Below are positions 7,817 to 16,223 of a DNA stretch of 64,000 bases, in pieces. This DNA is from Streptomyces sp. NBC_01298 (GTDB taxonomy: Bacteria; Actinomycetota; Actinomycetes; Streptomycetales; Streptomycetaceae). Where the stretch lies: assembly GCF_035978755.1 (NCBI RefSeq), contig NZ_CP108414.1:7750001-7814000 (forward strand), written 5' to 3'. A program made the position numbers and the translations under genes. Position 1 is the stretch's first letter. Every line of letters begins with the position of its first letter. The notes under the pieces are model-generated. The model was not told where the DNA came from. It made no database searches and worked only from the letters and a program-made list of their open reading frames with translations.

Positions 7817-9139
7817 CGGCGCGTCCGGTCCCGCTGCCGACGGCGCTCCCCGTCCCGCTGCTGACGGCACCCCGGCACCGGCCCAGAGCAGCGGATACCT
7901 CTCCCGGCCCGTCCGGTCCACCCACTGGAGGCGCTCCCGTACGACCTCGCGCCGGCTCTCCGGGATCCGCTCCGCGAGCCGGTCCAGCAGGTCGTGCATC
8001 CTGCGCAGGGCCATCGGGGAACCGGCGGCGGAGAAGAGGAGGTCGTCGACGGCCGTGCGGACGTACCGCTCCCAGTCCGGCACCGGGATCGTCACCCGCA
8101 ACCGGCCGTCCTCGCCGGTGAACCGGCCGATGCCCAGGTCGTGGCCGGAGAGCCGGGTCAGCAGGTCCTCGAGGCGGTCCAGGCTGTCCGCCGCCGTGGC
8201 CGGGTCGTTGATCGCCGGGGAGAGCGCGCGCAGGGCGATGTCGGCGAGGAGCCTGAAGGGCAGATCGGGGTCCTGGTCGAAGGTGCGCTCGACCCCGGTC
8301 TCCAGAGCGTCGCGCAGAGCCGCCTCGGACAGCTCGCCGCCGGTCACCTCCGCGAGCGTCACGCCCCGGGACACGGTCGCTCCCGGGGCGACGAGGAAGG
8401 CGAGGGAGCAGTCGTGCCGCTCGGCCAGACCGACCAGGGCGCGTACGTCCATCCGCTGCACCACCACCGCCGGGCCGGACCACCGTACGGCGGTGGTGCC
8501 TGCGCCCGGGGGCGGTTCGGGCGCGGCCGTCGCCGCGGCCGTCGCCGCTTCCGGGTCGTACGGCCTGACGTACAGCTCGTCGAACAGCCGGTGCGCGCGG
8601 GTGGCGATCGCGGTCAGGGAATGACCGAGCTGGATCGAGTGGAAGGCCCTCGTCTGCAGGGTCCGCATGAGGGTGAGCGCGATCAGGGTGAGCACCATGG
8701 CGGTACCCGGAACGAGGGTCGAGACGGCCGTCCGGCGGGCACCGATGGCCAGGCCCGAGGTGATGCTGAAGACGAACACGCCGACGGTGAAGGCGAAGGT
8801 GCGCCACACGATCGGGTCGTCCCGGAAGAGGCCGAGGCGTGGGGTGAAGGTGCTGGCGGAGAACTGGATCACCAGGAACAGCATCGAGTAGATGATGCTC
8901 ACCAGGCTGATGACACCGAACCCGAGGGTGAACAGGAGCGTCACCACGGGCCCGGCGTCCACCTCGGGTCCCAGCGAGAACCTGGGGAGGGCCACCCCCA
9001 GGGCCAATCCGCCGACCGCGCAGACGAGCTGGGCCAGATCCCTGCGCATCGCGCGCGGGGGAGGGCGGAAGATCGCACGCCGCCCGTGGCGGCGTTCCCG
9101 GGTGCGGAGCCGTGCGGGGTCGTCGGCCGAGCCGGACAT
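7778..9139 (-). CDS. DUF2254 domain membrane protein
   Basis: A 453-aa protein with about four N-terminal membrane segments (LVCAVGGLALGVALP, VVTLLFTLGFGVISLVSIIYSML, TFAFTVGVFVFSITSGLA, GTAMVLTLIALTLMRTL) and a large soluble C-terminal half. The intervening RAFHSIQLGHSLTAIATRAHRLFDELY stretch and the later DPDLPFRLLADIALRALSPAINDPATA block are characteristic of DUF2254, whose function is unknown. The ATG at 9139 has a strong GGAGGAGG site; a much longer open frame upstream is not coding. The last codons overlap the convergent permease gene. Confidence 0.88.
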   Translation of the reverse strand: MSGSADDPARLRTRERRHGRRAIFRPPPRAMRRDLAQLVCAVGGLALGVALPRFSLGPEVDAGPVVTLLFTLGFGVISLVSIIYSMLFLVIQFSASTFTPRLGLFRDDPIVWRTFAFTVGVFVFSITSGLAIGARRTAVSTLVPGTAMVLTLIALTLMRTLQTRAFHSIQLGHSLTAIATRAHRLFDELYVRPYDPEAATAAATAAPEPPPGAGTTAVRWSGPAVVVQRMDVRALVGLAERHDCSLAFLVAPGATVSRGVTLAEVTGGELSEAALRDALETGVERTFDQDPDLPFRLLADIALRALSPAINDPATAADSLDRLEDLLTRLSGHDLGIGRFTGEDGRLRVTIPVPDWERYVRTAVDDLLFSAAGSPMALRRMHDLLDRLAERIPESRREVVRERLQWVDRTGRERYPLLWAGAGVPSAAGRGAPSAAGPDAPSAEPNSPSPGRA

Positions 9140-9304
9140 CCAGCCTCCTCCAGGTCCCGGTGAACGCACCGCTCCGCTGAGGATGCAATCACGGGAGCCG
9201 CGGGAGGCGGCGGCGGCGCGCGACGGAAGACGGACCACGGCCGTACACCTCGCGGCAACGGGGCTGCCGCACGGCGGATTCCGGCCGCCGGATAGGGTCT
9301 CGGC

Positions 9305-9820
9305 ATGATCACGGCCCCCGTCGCATCCGGCGCGAAGCGGGCCCGCCGTCCGGCGGGTGCGCTGCGACTGCTGTGGCTGGCCGCCCTGTTGTTCGCGTTC
9401 CTCTACACGCACGCCGCCGGAGCGGACAGCGCCTCGGCGCACGTCGCCCGCGGTGCGGTTCCGGTGGCCCACCTGGATGTCATCGGGCTCGGCGGCGCGG
9501 GCGCGGGCCTTCACGACGACGCGGCGTCCGGCGGGCACGGCGACGGCGCCGGGCACGATGTCGGCGCCGGGCAGGGCGACGGCACCGGGCACGATGTCGG
9601 CACCGGCCGCGATGACGGCGCCGGGCACGGGCATCCCGCCGAGGCGTGCGCCTCCGGTCACCCGCCGCAGGGTGCGGAGCTGCCCGCGCCGCCGCTGGTT
9701 CCCCTCGACGGTCTGTCTCCCGCCGTCGGTGCGATGCGGACGGCCTCGTGGGAACGGACCGTTCCGTCCGGCCTTTCCCCCTTGCGCGGTGTCCTCGGCT
9801 CGGTGGTGCGCCGGGTATAG
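9305..9820 (+). CDS. Small His/Asp/Gly-rich exported protein, function unknown
   Basis: A 171-aa protein with a positively charged start and one hydrophobic segment (RLLWLAALLFAFLYTHAAG, about residues 22-40) that could be a signal peptide or anchor. The middle is a low-complexity run of GHD/GHG repeats (HDDAASGGHGDGAGHDVGAG and so on), followed by HPAEACASGHPP. His/Asp richness outside the membrane hints at divalent-metal binding, but no family is recognised. ATG start at 9305. It is followed 109 bp later by another membrane protein with a His-rich tail, so the pair may act together. Confidence 0.6.
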   Translation: MITAPVASGAKRARRPAGALRLLWLAALLFAFLYTHAAGADSASAHVARGAVPVAHLDVIGLGGAGAGLHDDAASGGHGDGAGHDVGAGQGDGTGHDVGTGRDDGAGHGHPAEACASGHPPQGAELPAPPLVPLDGLSPAVGAMRTASWERTVPSGLSPLRGVLGSVVRRV

Positions 9821-9929
9821 ATCCGGGCCCTTCGCCCCGATCCGACCCGACCCTCGTCGAAGACCCGGTCCGCCCCCTCGTGGCGGGCCGGGCGATGAGC
9901 CGCGCACGCGGCACCAAAGGAACGCGCAC

Positions 9930-10691
9930 GTGACTTCGCCCCATTTCCTCGGCACCCGTACCGCGGGCGCCTCACCCGGCTCTCCCGCCTCGCCCGCCTC
10001 TCCCGCCACGGGACGCGCCGCCCGCCGCAAGCGCCACGCCGGCCCGGCGCGGACCCGGTCCCTGGCCGCCCGGTACCTCGGCTACGTCGGCTATTTCGTC
10101 GGCGCCGGCCTCATCAGCGGCGCCGTGGTCCACCACCCGCTCGACCCCGACCGCTACACCCGCGTCGCCGCGTACGGCGCCCTCGTCTTCCTCGCCGCGA
10201 CCGTACTCAACGAGTTCGTGCTCACCAGGGAGCGTCCGGGCCTGCCCCGTCTACTGCTGGTGATGGGTGCCTCGCTGCTGTTGTCCTTCGGCATCGGCAT
10301 GCTCAGCGGCGGCCTGCAGCACTTCGACGACTTCCCCGCCCGCGGCGCCGTTCTCGTCCCCGCCGGACTCGTCGTCTCCTTCGTCGCCTACGTGATCAAG
10401 GACGCGGACACCCCGGCGCGCCGGGTGTTCGGCCTCGTCGGCCTGGCCGTCCTCGTCACCGCGGCCCTCGCCTTCCTCGGCCTGCGGGAACTCGCGGCCT
10501 CCATGGAGGGCGCGCCCGCCGGCGGCCACAGCCACGGCGGGGCCGAAGAACCCGCGGCAGACGGCCCCGCCCCCGCCGCCACCCCGGCGAGTCCGGCGGC
10601 GCCCGCCCCCGGAGCCTCGCCCACCGCGAAGCCCGCTCCCGCGAAGCCCGCTGCTTCGGGGGCGCCGCACACCGACGGCCACGCCCACTGA
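9930..10691 (+). CDS. Membrane protein with His-rich, Ala/Pro-rich C-terminal tail
   Basis: A 253-aa protein. After a basic N-terminal tail it has about four to five membrane segments (YLGYVGYFVGAGLISGAVVH, YGALVFLAATVLNEFVL, LLLVMGASLLLSFGIGMLSGG, GAVLVPAGLVVSFVAYVI, VFGLVGLAVLVTAALAFLGL) and a C-terminal tail with GGHSHGG and a final HTDGHAH. The His clusters suggest metal contact. GTG start at 9930 after AAAGGAA. No described family is recognised with confidence. It is followed directly by a strong terminator. Confidence 0.65.
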   Translation: MTSPHFLGTRTAGASPGSPASPASPATGRAARRKRHAGPARTRSLAARYLGYVGYFVGAGLISGAVVHHPLDPDRYTRVAAYGALVFLAATVLNEFVLTRERPGLPRLLLVMGASLLLSFGIGMLSGGLQHFDDFPARGAVLVPAGLVVSFVAYVIKDADTPARRVFGLVGLAVLVTAALAFLGLRELAASMEGAPAGGHSHGGAEEPAADGPAPAATPASPAAPAPGASPTAKPAPAKPAASGAPHTDGHAH

Positions 10692-10699
10692 GTGACCGG

Positions 10700-10733
10700 G
10701 TGGGGCGGGGCGGGACCACCCGCCCCGCCCCAC
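10700..10733 (+). terminator. Strong hairpin terminator
   Basis: A perfect 15-bp stem made only of GC pairs apart from the ends, with loop ACCA, begins nine bases after the stop at 10691. It ends the 9305-10691 unit and insulates it from the iron-box promoter downstream. Confidence 0.85.
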
Positions 10734-10854
10734 GCCGTGAGGTCGCCCGGTGAGCGGGCGTCGCACGGTGTGATTCCGGACGCACACCTTCCGCATCCGT
10801 CCAAGTGTGTCCGACTGTGTCCGGCTTTGGCCCGCGATCGCATGGCGAGACGGG

Positions 10855-10897
10855 TTGACGGACGGCCCTGGTGATGACTTAGGTTCGCCTTGCCTAA
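10855..10897 (+). promoter_or_regulatory. Promoter overlapped by a DtxR/DmdR-type iron box
   Basis: TTAGGTTCGCCTTGCCTAA at 10879-10897 matches the 19-bp actinobacterial iron box (TTAGGTTAGSCTAACCTAA) at about 15 positions, including both TTAGGT and CCTAA arms. TTGACG at 10855-10860 lies 18 bp upstream of TTAGGT, giving a good -35/-10 pair with the box over the -10. Iron-loaded DmdR would block transcription, so the genes downstream should be induced by iron starvation. Confidence 0.8.
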
Positions 10898-10929
10898 CTC
10901 TTATCTTGTTCTTACGGAAGAAATCAGCC

Positions 10930-10998
10930 ATGCGAAGATCGCTCGGGCACCGCAATGTCCTCAGTCGCCGCCCCGCCGCCTACAAGGTGGCGAGCTGA
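10930..10998 (+). CDS. 22-aa leader ORF under iron-box control
   Basis: ATG at 10930, with ACGGAAG upstream, opens a 22-codon frame (MRRSLGHRNVLSRRPAAYKV then AS) that stops three bases before the ATG of the next gene. It is Arg-rich with no hydrophobic core. The tight spacing and the weak ribosome site of the next gene suggest translational coupling: ribosomes finishing the leader would start the membrane protein. It could also be a regulatory leader peptide. No homologue is known to me. Confidence 0.5.
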   Translation: MRRSLGHRNVLSRRPAAYKVAS

Positions 10999-11001
10999 CT
11001 C

Positions 11002-11592
11002 ATGGCCCTCTCCGTTGACGCGCAGATAGCCGTTCCGGTCGCGCCGGCGCACCGCTCCGAGGGGGAGGGGCGGCAGCCGACCCCGGTATGGGTGCTCGGA
11101 GCGCTCGGGGTCTTCAGCACCGCCGCCCTGGCCGGCGCGTGCTGGGTGTCCGGCCATGTCCACGCGGACCCGACGCTCCAGACCACCGCCCGGTTCCTCC
11201 ACTTGGCCGCCATGGTCGTGGGCCTGGGCGCCGTACTGGCCGTCGACTGGTTCGCCATCCTGTGGCTGCTCGGGCGCCGCCGCCTGGCCGACATCCTGAA
11301 CACCGCCACCACGCTGCAGGTTCCGATCTGGGGCGGCCTCGCGGGCCTCCTCGTCACGGGTCTCTTCCTGAGCCCGAGCATGGAATCGAAGCTCACCCTC
11401 ACCAAGATCGCCCTGGTCCTGGCCATCACCCTGAACGGCCTCTACGCGCACTGGCTCGGCCAGCGCCTGGAGCGGTACCGGGACACCGGCGTCCCCGTCC
11501 GCTTCCTCGTCCAGTCGGGAGCGGCCGCCACCGTCAGCCAGGCCGGCTGGTGGGGCGCCTGCGTCATCGGATTCCTCAACAGCCAGTCCTGA
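11002..11592 (+). CDS. Iron-regulated integral membrane protein, unassigned
   Basis: A 196-aa protein with about five membrane segments: VLGALGVFSTAALAGACWVSG, FLHLAAMVVGLGAVLAVDWFAILWLLG, VPIWGGLAGLLVTGLFL, LTKIALVLAITLNGLYAHWLG and a C-terminal AGWWGACVIGFL. Several membrane-embedded histidines (GHVHAD, RFLHLAA, YAHWLG) could bind heme or metal, loosely like CopD/DUF2214-type proteins. Its promoter carries an iron box, which predicts induction when iron is scarce. It starts three bases after the leader ORF. Function is unknown. Confidence 0.75.
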   Translation: MALSVDAQIAVPVAPAHRSEGEGRQPTPVWVLGALGVFSTAALAGACWVSGHVHADPTLQTTARFLHLAAMVVGLGAVLAVDWFAILWLLGRRRLADILNTATTLQVPIWGGLAGLLVTGLFLSPSMESKLTLTKIALVLAITLNGLYAHWLGQRLERYRDTGVPVRFLVQSGAAATVSQAGWWGACVIGFLNSQS

Positions 11593-11649
11593 CCGGCGCC
11601 CCCGCCGCACGCGGGGTGTGGGGCCCAGGGCGGGCAGGGACGGACCACC

Positions 11650-12525
11650 TCAGACGTCCCGGCGCCGTACGACCGTCACGGCCGTGATCACCGAGACGAG
11701 CGCCCAGCCCGCGAGCGCGATCCAGGAGCCGGTGACCGTCCCCGGGTGGGAACCCAGGGAGGTGGGGGAGTCCGGGTTCAGGGCCAGCCGGGCCTGGGCG
11801 GCGAGCGGCAGGTGGTTGCCGATCTCCTTCAGGAACCGGTACCGGTCGCCACCGAAGAGCAGGGGCATCAGGAAGAGCAGGCCCACGACCGCGACGATCG
11901 AGGCCGTGGCGTGGCGCAGGACGGCCCCGAACGCCATGCCGGTCAGCGCGCACACCGGGACGACCAGTGCGTAGGCCGCGACGGCCCGCAGGCAGCCGGG
12001 GTCGTGGATCGAGAGCCCGACGTGCCGGGAGGACAGCATCGCGTTGACCGTGAAGAACGAGCTCACGGAGACCAGGACGCCGAGCAGGAGCGTGGTCGCG
12101 GTGACCAGGACCACCTTGGCCGTGATCACCGCGCGCCGGTCGGGAACGGCGGCGAAGGTGGTGCGGATCATCCCGGTCGCGTATTCGCCGAAGACGGTGA
12201 TGGCCCCGAACGCGGCCGCGGCCAGGGCCATGACGTCGGCGGCGATGCTGCTCAGGCCGTGGAACAACGGGTCGTACGTGTAGGCGGGTTCGCCGGGAAC
12301 CAGGGGATGCGGCTGGTCGATGTACGGCAGGTCGGAGTGGACGGCGTTCACGTTGATCGCGATCGCCACGACGGCGCTGAGGGCGAGCACCCAGTAGGTC
12401 GACCTGAGCGACCGCATCTTGATCCACTCGGCGGCGAGCAGATCGGTGAAGGCGGCCGACGCGGGCTCGGCCGTCCGCTCGAACGGCCTGGTGCCGGACG
12501 GAGCCTGGATGTCCGGTGTGGTCAT
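11650..12525 (-). CDS. ABC-2 type transporter permease
   Basis: A 291-aa membrane protein with about six transmembrane segments in the ABC-2 layout: LLAAEWIKMRSLRSTYWVLALSAV near the N-terminus, then SSIAADVMALAAAAFGAITVFGEYATGMIRTTFAA (the typical EYxxGxIRTT motif), and later hydrophobic blocks ending in ALVSVITAVTVVRRRDV. It pairs with the ATPase gene upstream: its ATG overlaps the ATPase stop by four bases (ATGA). Together they form an exporter for a drug, lipid or peptide; the substrate is unknown. Confidence 0.9.
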   Translation of the reverse strand: MTTPDIQAPSGTRPFERTAEPASAAFTDLLAAEWIKMRSLRSTYWVLALSAVVAIAINVNAVHSDLPYIDQPHPLVPGEPAYTYDPLFHGLSSIAADVMALAAAAFGAITVFGEYATGMIRTTFAAVPDRRAVITAKVVLVTATTLLLGVLVSVSSFFTVNAMLSSRHVGLSIHDPGCLRAVAAYALVVPVCALTGMAFGAVLRHATASIVAVVGLLFLMPLLFGGDRYRFLKEIGNHLPLAAQARLALNPDSPTSLGSHPGTVTGSWIALAGWALVSVITAVTVVRRRDV

Positions 12526-13442
12526 CGGGGGTCTCCCGCGAGGTATTCGGCGCTGTCGGCGGTGAGGGACAGGAACACCGCCTCCAGGGAGAAGGTGTGC
12601 GGGGCCAGTTCGTGCAGCACGATGCGGTGCCGGTGGGCGAGGTCGCCGATCCGGGCCGCGGTCAGTCCGGTGACGCGGACGGCCGGGCCGCCTTCCCGCC
12701 GCACCGACCCGCCCTCGCCGACGAGTACGGCCTCCAGGGCCGCCGGGTCGGGGGTGTGGACCGTCACGCCCCGGGAGCCCTGCCGCGCGGAGAACTCCGC
12801 CAGGCTCTCGTCGGCGATCAGCCGGCCCCGGCCGATGACGATGATCCGGTCGGCGGTGTGCTCCATCTCGGCCATCATGTGGCTGGAGACGAGGAGGGTG
12901 CGGCCCTCGGACGCCAGCCGCCGCAGCAGTCCGCGCACCCACAGCACCCCCTCGGGATCCAGGCCGTTGAGGGGCTCGTCGAACAGCAGCACCGGCGGAT
13001 CGCCGAGCAGGGCGCCCGCGATGCCGAGGCGCTGCTTCATGCCGAGGGAGAACCCGCCGATCCGGCGGCCCGCCGCCTTTCCCAGCCCGACCTCCCTCAG
13101 GACCTCGTCCACGCGGGACAGGGGGATGCGGTTGCCGCGGGCCAGGGCGGACAGGTGGGCCCGTGCGCTCCGTCCGCCGTGTACGTCCTGGGCGTCCAGC
13201 AGCGCGCCCACGTGGCGCAGGCCCCGTGGGCGGCGGCCGAAGGGGACCCCGTCCACGGTGACGCCGCCGCCGGTCGGCGCGTTCAGACCCAGGATCATGC
13301 GCAGGGTGGTGGACTTGCCCGCGCCGTTGGGGCCGAGGAAGCCCGTCACCCGGCCCGGTTCCACGGTGAAGGTCAGGTCGTCGACGGCGACGGTGTCGCC
13401 GTACCGCTTGGTCAGCCGAGTCGATTCGATCACGGGCTCCAC
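12522..13442 (-). CDS. ABC transporter ATP-binding protein (ABC-2 exporter type)
   Basis: A 306-aa cytoplasmic ATPase. Walker A is GPNGAGKST (about residues 37-45), the signature is FSLGMKQRLGIA and Walker B is PVLLFDEPLNGLDPEG, followed by the switch histidine in LLVSSHMMAEME. The C-terminal extension is that of drug-resistance ABC ATPases (DrrA/CcmA group). It opens an operon with the permease downstream and is divergent from a NarL-type two-component system with a 124-bp shared promoter region, a common arrangement in which the kinase senses the compound exported. Confidence 0.94.
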   Translation of the reverse strand: MEPVIESTRLTKRYGDTVAVDDLTFTVEPGRVTGFLGPNGAGKSTTLRMILGLNAPTGGGVTVDGVPFGRRPRGLRHVGALLDAQDVHGGRSARAHLSALARGNRIPLSRVDEVLREVGLGKAAGRRIGGFSLGMKQRLGIAGALLGDPPVLLFDEPLNGLDPEGVLWVRGLLRRLASEGRTLLVSSHMMAEMEHTADRIIVIGRGRLIADESLAEFSARQGSRGVTVHTPDPAALEAVLVGEGGSVRREGGPAVRVTGLTAARIGDLAHRHRIVLHELAPHTFSLEAVFLSLTADSAEYLAGDPR

Positions 13443-13566
13443 GCTGCCGGTACGGGCACCGCCCGCGCATCGGCCCGGGGTTCACACCACCGGGCCCCGC
13501 CGGTGGCCCGGGGGATTAGGTCTGCGGGCCAATGCCCCCGCGGACGGGCGCGGTTACGATCGACCG

Positions 13567-14739
13567 ATGACCGCAGCCCCTCGAACACCCCTGCTCAGAC
13601 GCGTACCACCGGGTGCGTGGGTGGGCGCCTTCTGGGTGACCCTGATCCTCGTGCGGATGCTGCAACGACCGGACGAGCTGCGTCACTTGGTCCAGTACGA
13701 CGGCAACATCGAGGACGCGCCGCTGCTGGCCACCGCCGTCGTGACCACCCTGGGTGCGCTGCTGCTCTTCCGGGCACCGCTGGCAGCGGTGGCCGTCGCG
13801 CTCGCGGGCGCCGTGTTCTCGATCGGGATGGCGGTGCGGGAGACGACCTTCGTCCTGTTCCTGCTGGCCGACGCGGCCGTGGGCTACACCGCCGCGACCC
13901 GCTCACGACGCCTCTCCGTGCCCGCCGCCGGGCTCTGCCTCGCCACCCTGGCGGGCTACTCGCTCTGGCGGCTGGCCCGCGGCACCTTCTTCAACGCCTC
14001 GGCGCCGGCCGGGCTCGCGTCGACCGTCGCCATCGCCTGGCTGATCGGTAACACGATCCGTCAGGACCGGGCCCACACGGAGACGGTGCGCGCCCAGGCC
14101 ACCCGCCAGGCGATCACCGCCGAGCGGCTGCGGATCGCCCGGGAACTGCACGACATGGTCGCCCACGCCATCGGCATCATCACCATCCAGGCCGGCGTGG
14201 GCAGCCGGGTCATGGACACCCAGCCCGCCGAGACGCGCAAGGCGCTCGAAGCCATCGAGGCCACCGGCCGGGAGACCCTCGCCGGCCTGCGGCGGATGCT
14301 CGGCGCGCTGCGCAAGGGCGAGGAGGAGCCGGCGCCGCTGGATCCGCTCCCCGGCCTCGCCGCCCTCGGCCACCTGGTCGGGCGGAGCGCGTCCGCCGGT
14401 GTCAGGGTCGATGTCCGCCGGCGGGGGGAGCGGCGCGAACTGCCCCCGGACGTGGACCTGGCGGCCTTCCGCATCGTCCAGGAGGCGGTCACCAACGTGG
14501 TGCGGCACTCCGGCACCCGGGAGTGCACGGTGACCGTCGACTACGGCCGGGGCGAGCTGGCCGTCGACGTGGTCGACCGGGGCCGCGGCCGCGGCGCCGA
14601 CGGGGGCTCCGGATACGGCATCGTCGGCATGCGGGAGCGGGTCGGACTGCTGCACGGCGAGTTCAGCGCCGGGCCGCTGCCGGACGGCGGCTTCCGCGTG
14701 GCGGCCCTGTTCCCGATACCGGTGGAGGCGCAACGATGA
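13567..14739 (+). CDS. NarL-type sensor histidine kinase
   Basis: A 390-aa membrane kinase. The N-terminal half has about five short hydrophobic segments with little extracytoplasmic sequence (intramembrane-sensing style). The HisKA_3 box is ERLRIARELHDMVAHAIGII, with the phosphorylated His near residue 194, and the HATPase region includes FRIVQEAVTNVVRHSG and DRGRGRGADGGSGYGIVGMRERV. ATG at 13567 lies 124 bp from the divergent ABC ATPase. The stop overlaps the start of the response regulator gene (ATGA), so the two are co-translated. Confidence 0.93.
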   Translation: MTAAPRTPLLRRVPPGAWVGAFWVTLILVRMLQRPDELRHLVQYDGNIEDAPLLATAVVTTLGALLLFRAPLAAVAVALAGAVFSIGMAVRETTFVLFLLADAAVGYTAATRSRRLSVPAAGLCLATLAGYSLWRLARGTFFNASAPAGLASTVAIAWLIGNTIRQDRAHTETVRAQATRQAITAERLRIARELHDMVAHAIGIITIQAGVGSRVMDTQPAETRKALEAIEATGRETLAGLRRMLGALRKGEEEPAPLDPLPGLAALGHLVGRSASAGVRVDVRRRGERRELPPDVDLAAFRIVQEAVTNVVRHSGTRECTVTVDYGRGELAVDVVDRGRGRGADGGSGYGIVGMRERVGLLHGEFSAGPLPDGGFRVAALFPIPVEAQR

Positions 14740-15443
14740 TCCGGGTGGTCCTGGTCGACGACCAGCCGCTGATCCGTACGGGCCTGCGCGTCCTCATCGC
14801 CGACACCCCTGACCTGGAGGTGGTCGGCGAGGCCGGGAACGGCGCCGAGGCCGTGGAACTGGTGGCGCGGCTGCGGCCCGACGTCGCCATCATGGACATC
14901 CGGATGCCCGGCACCGACGGCATCGAAGCCACCCGCCGGATCCACGCGGAGACCTCGCCGACGGGGGCGACGGGGGAGCCGACCCGCGTCCTGATCCTCA
15001 CCACCTTCGACGACGACGAGTACGTCTACGGTGCGCTCCGCGCCGGGGCGAGCGGCTTCCTCGTCAAGGACATGCCCCTGGAGTCCATCCTCGACGGTGT
15101 CCGGGTCGTCGCCGCCGGGGACGCCCTGATCGCGCCGGGCGTCACGCGCCGTCTCATCGCGGAGTTCGCGGCGCGGCCCGATCCCGGTCCCGATCCCGAA
15201 CCGGGACCCGCCCCCGCCCCGGCGCGCCGGGCGGCCGTCGGCGGCATCACCGAGCGCGAGCGGGAGGTGCTGACGCTGGTCGGCCGAGGCCTGTCCAACG
15301 CGGAGATCGCCGCGGAGCTCACCATCAGCGTGGCCACCGCCAAGGCCCACCTCGCGCGGCTCTTCACCAAACTCGACGCGCGCGACCGGGTCCAACTCGT
15401 GATCCTCGCCTACGAGATCGGCCTGGTCGCGCCCCCGGGGTGA
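14736..15443 (+). CDS. NarL/FixJ-family response regulator
   Basis: A 235-aa cognate regulator of the preceding kinase. The receiver has the acidic pair in VLVDDQPLIRTGL, phosphoacceptor D54 in AIMDIRMPGTDG and the conserved K in FLVKDMPLE. A Pro-rich linker (DPGPDPEPGPAPAPA) joins it to a LuxR-type HTH (TEREREVLTLVGRGLSNAEI, then VATAKAHLARLFTKLDARDR). It probably controls the divergent ABC exporter. It ends 12 bp from the convergent truncated regulator. Confidence 0.94.
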   Translation: MIRVVLVDDQPLIRTGLRVLIADTPDLEVVGEAGNGAEAVELVARLRPDVAIMDIRMPGTDGIEATRRIHAETSPTGATGEPTRVLILTTFDDDEYVYGALRAGASGFLVKDMPLESILDGVRVVAAGDALIAPGVTRRLIAEFAARPDPGPDPEPGPAPAPARRAAVGGITEREREVLTLVGRGLSNAEIAAELTISVATAKAHLARLFTKLDARDRVQLVILAYEIGLVAPPG

Positions 15444-15455
15444 GGACCCGGCGCG

Positions 15456-16028
15456 TCAGACCGACGGCCCGGCGCCCCGGCCCCGTCCCGGGTTCCCCGG
15501 CCTCCCCGGTGCGGCCGGGGTGACCAACCCCGTCTCGTACGCCGCGATCACCGCCTGTGCGCGGTCGCGCAGGCGGAGCTTGCCGAGGATCCGGGCGACG
15601 TGCGTCTTCGCCGTGGCCTCGCTGACGTGGAAGCGGACGGCCAGTTCGGCGTTGCCGAGGCCGCGGGCCAGGGCTTCGAGGAACTCCAGCTCGCGCGGTG
15701 TCAGCGCGGACAGGTCCCGGTGGAGGGGAGCCGTGCGGTCGTCGGCGGAGGCGAAGCGTTCGACCAGCCGGCGGGTGATGGCCGGGGCCAGCAGGGCGTC
15801 GCCGGAGCGCACCAGCCGGACCGCGGCCCCCAAGTGCTCGGGGGTGACGTCCTTCAGCAGGAAGCCGCTCGCCCCGGCACTGAGGGCGGCGTACACGTAC
15901 CGGTCGAGGTCATAGGTGGTGAGGATGACGATCCGGGGCGCCGGGCCCTCGTGCCGCAGGATGCGGCGCGTGGCCTCCAGCCCGTCGGTGCCGGGCATCC
16001 GGACGTCCATCGGCACGACGTCGGGCAG
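15456..16028 (-). pseudogene. 5'-truncated NarL-family response regulator
   Basis: The frame matches a NarL-type regulator only from the phosphoacceptor strand onward (LPDVVPMDVRMPGTDGLEAT), then the rest of the receiver (FLLKDVTPEHLG) and an intact LuxR-type HTH (LTPRELEFLEALARGLGNAEL, ATAKTHVARIL). The first about 48 receiver residues, with the acidic pair needed for Mg binding, are absent. The open frame continues upstream to 16112 only as Arg/Pro-rich nonsense. No partner kinase lies upstream, where one would be expected; the GH16-like gene is there instead. A deletion that removed the kinase and the regulator's 5' end explains this best. Confidence 0.75.
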
Positions 16029-16223
16029 GGTGCGCTGCTGCCGGCCGGGTGGGCGGCGCGGACGAGGACGGCGCAGGCTCTGCGGGCGGAGTGAGGCGGG
16101 GCGCGGCACCACCGGGTGGGACCTTGGCCGAAATCTGTCGGTCAGACAGGAGCGGTGCGGCCCCGCCGGCTTGGACGGAAGTCCGGGACGGCGGGGTCTT
16201 TCCGTTGGCGGAGGAACCGAGGA

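Noticed and set aside
9140..10030. N-terminal extension of the DUF2254 frame to 10030
   Set aside because: The extension is antisense to two plus-strand genes and the strong GGAGGAGG site sits at ATG 9139.
10692..10733. GC-rich hairpin considered as a structured RNA
   Set aside because: Position right after a stop codon and simple stem-loop form make it an ordinary terminator.
11746..13560. Long plus-strand frame upstream of the histidine kinase
   Set aside because: It is antisense to the ABC permease and ATPase genes; kinase similarity starts only at ATG 13567.
16136..16151. Short inverted repeat CTGTC-N5-GACAG near the truncated regulator
   Set aside because: It contains GGTCAG but does not match the island operator symmetry, and no gene starts next to it.
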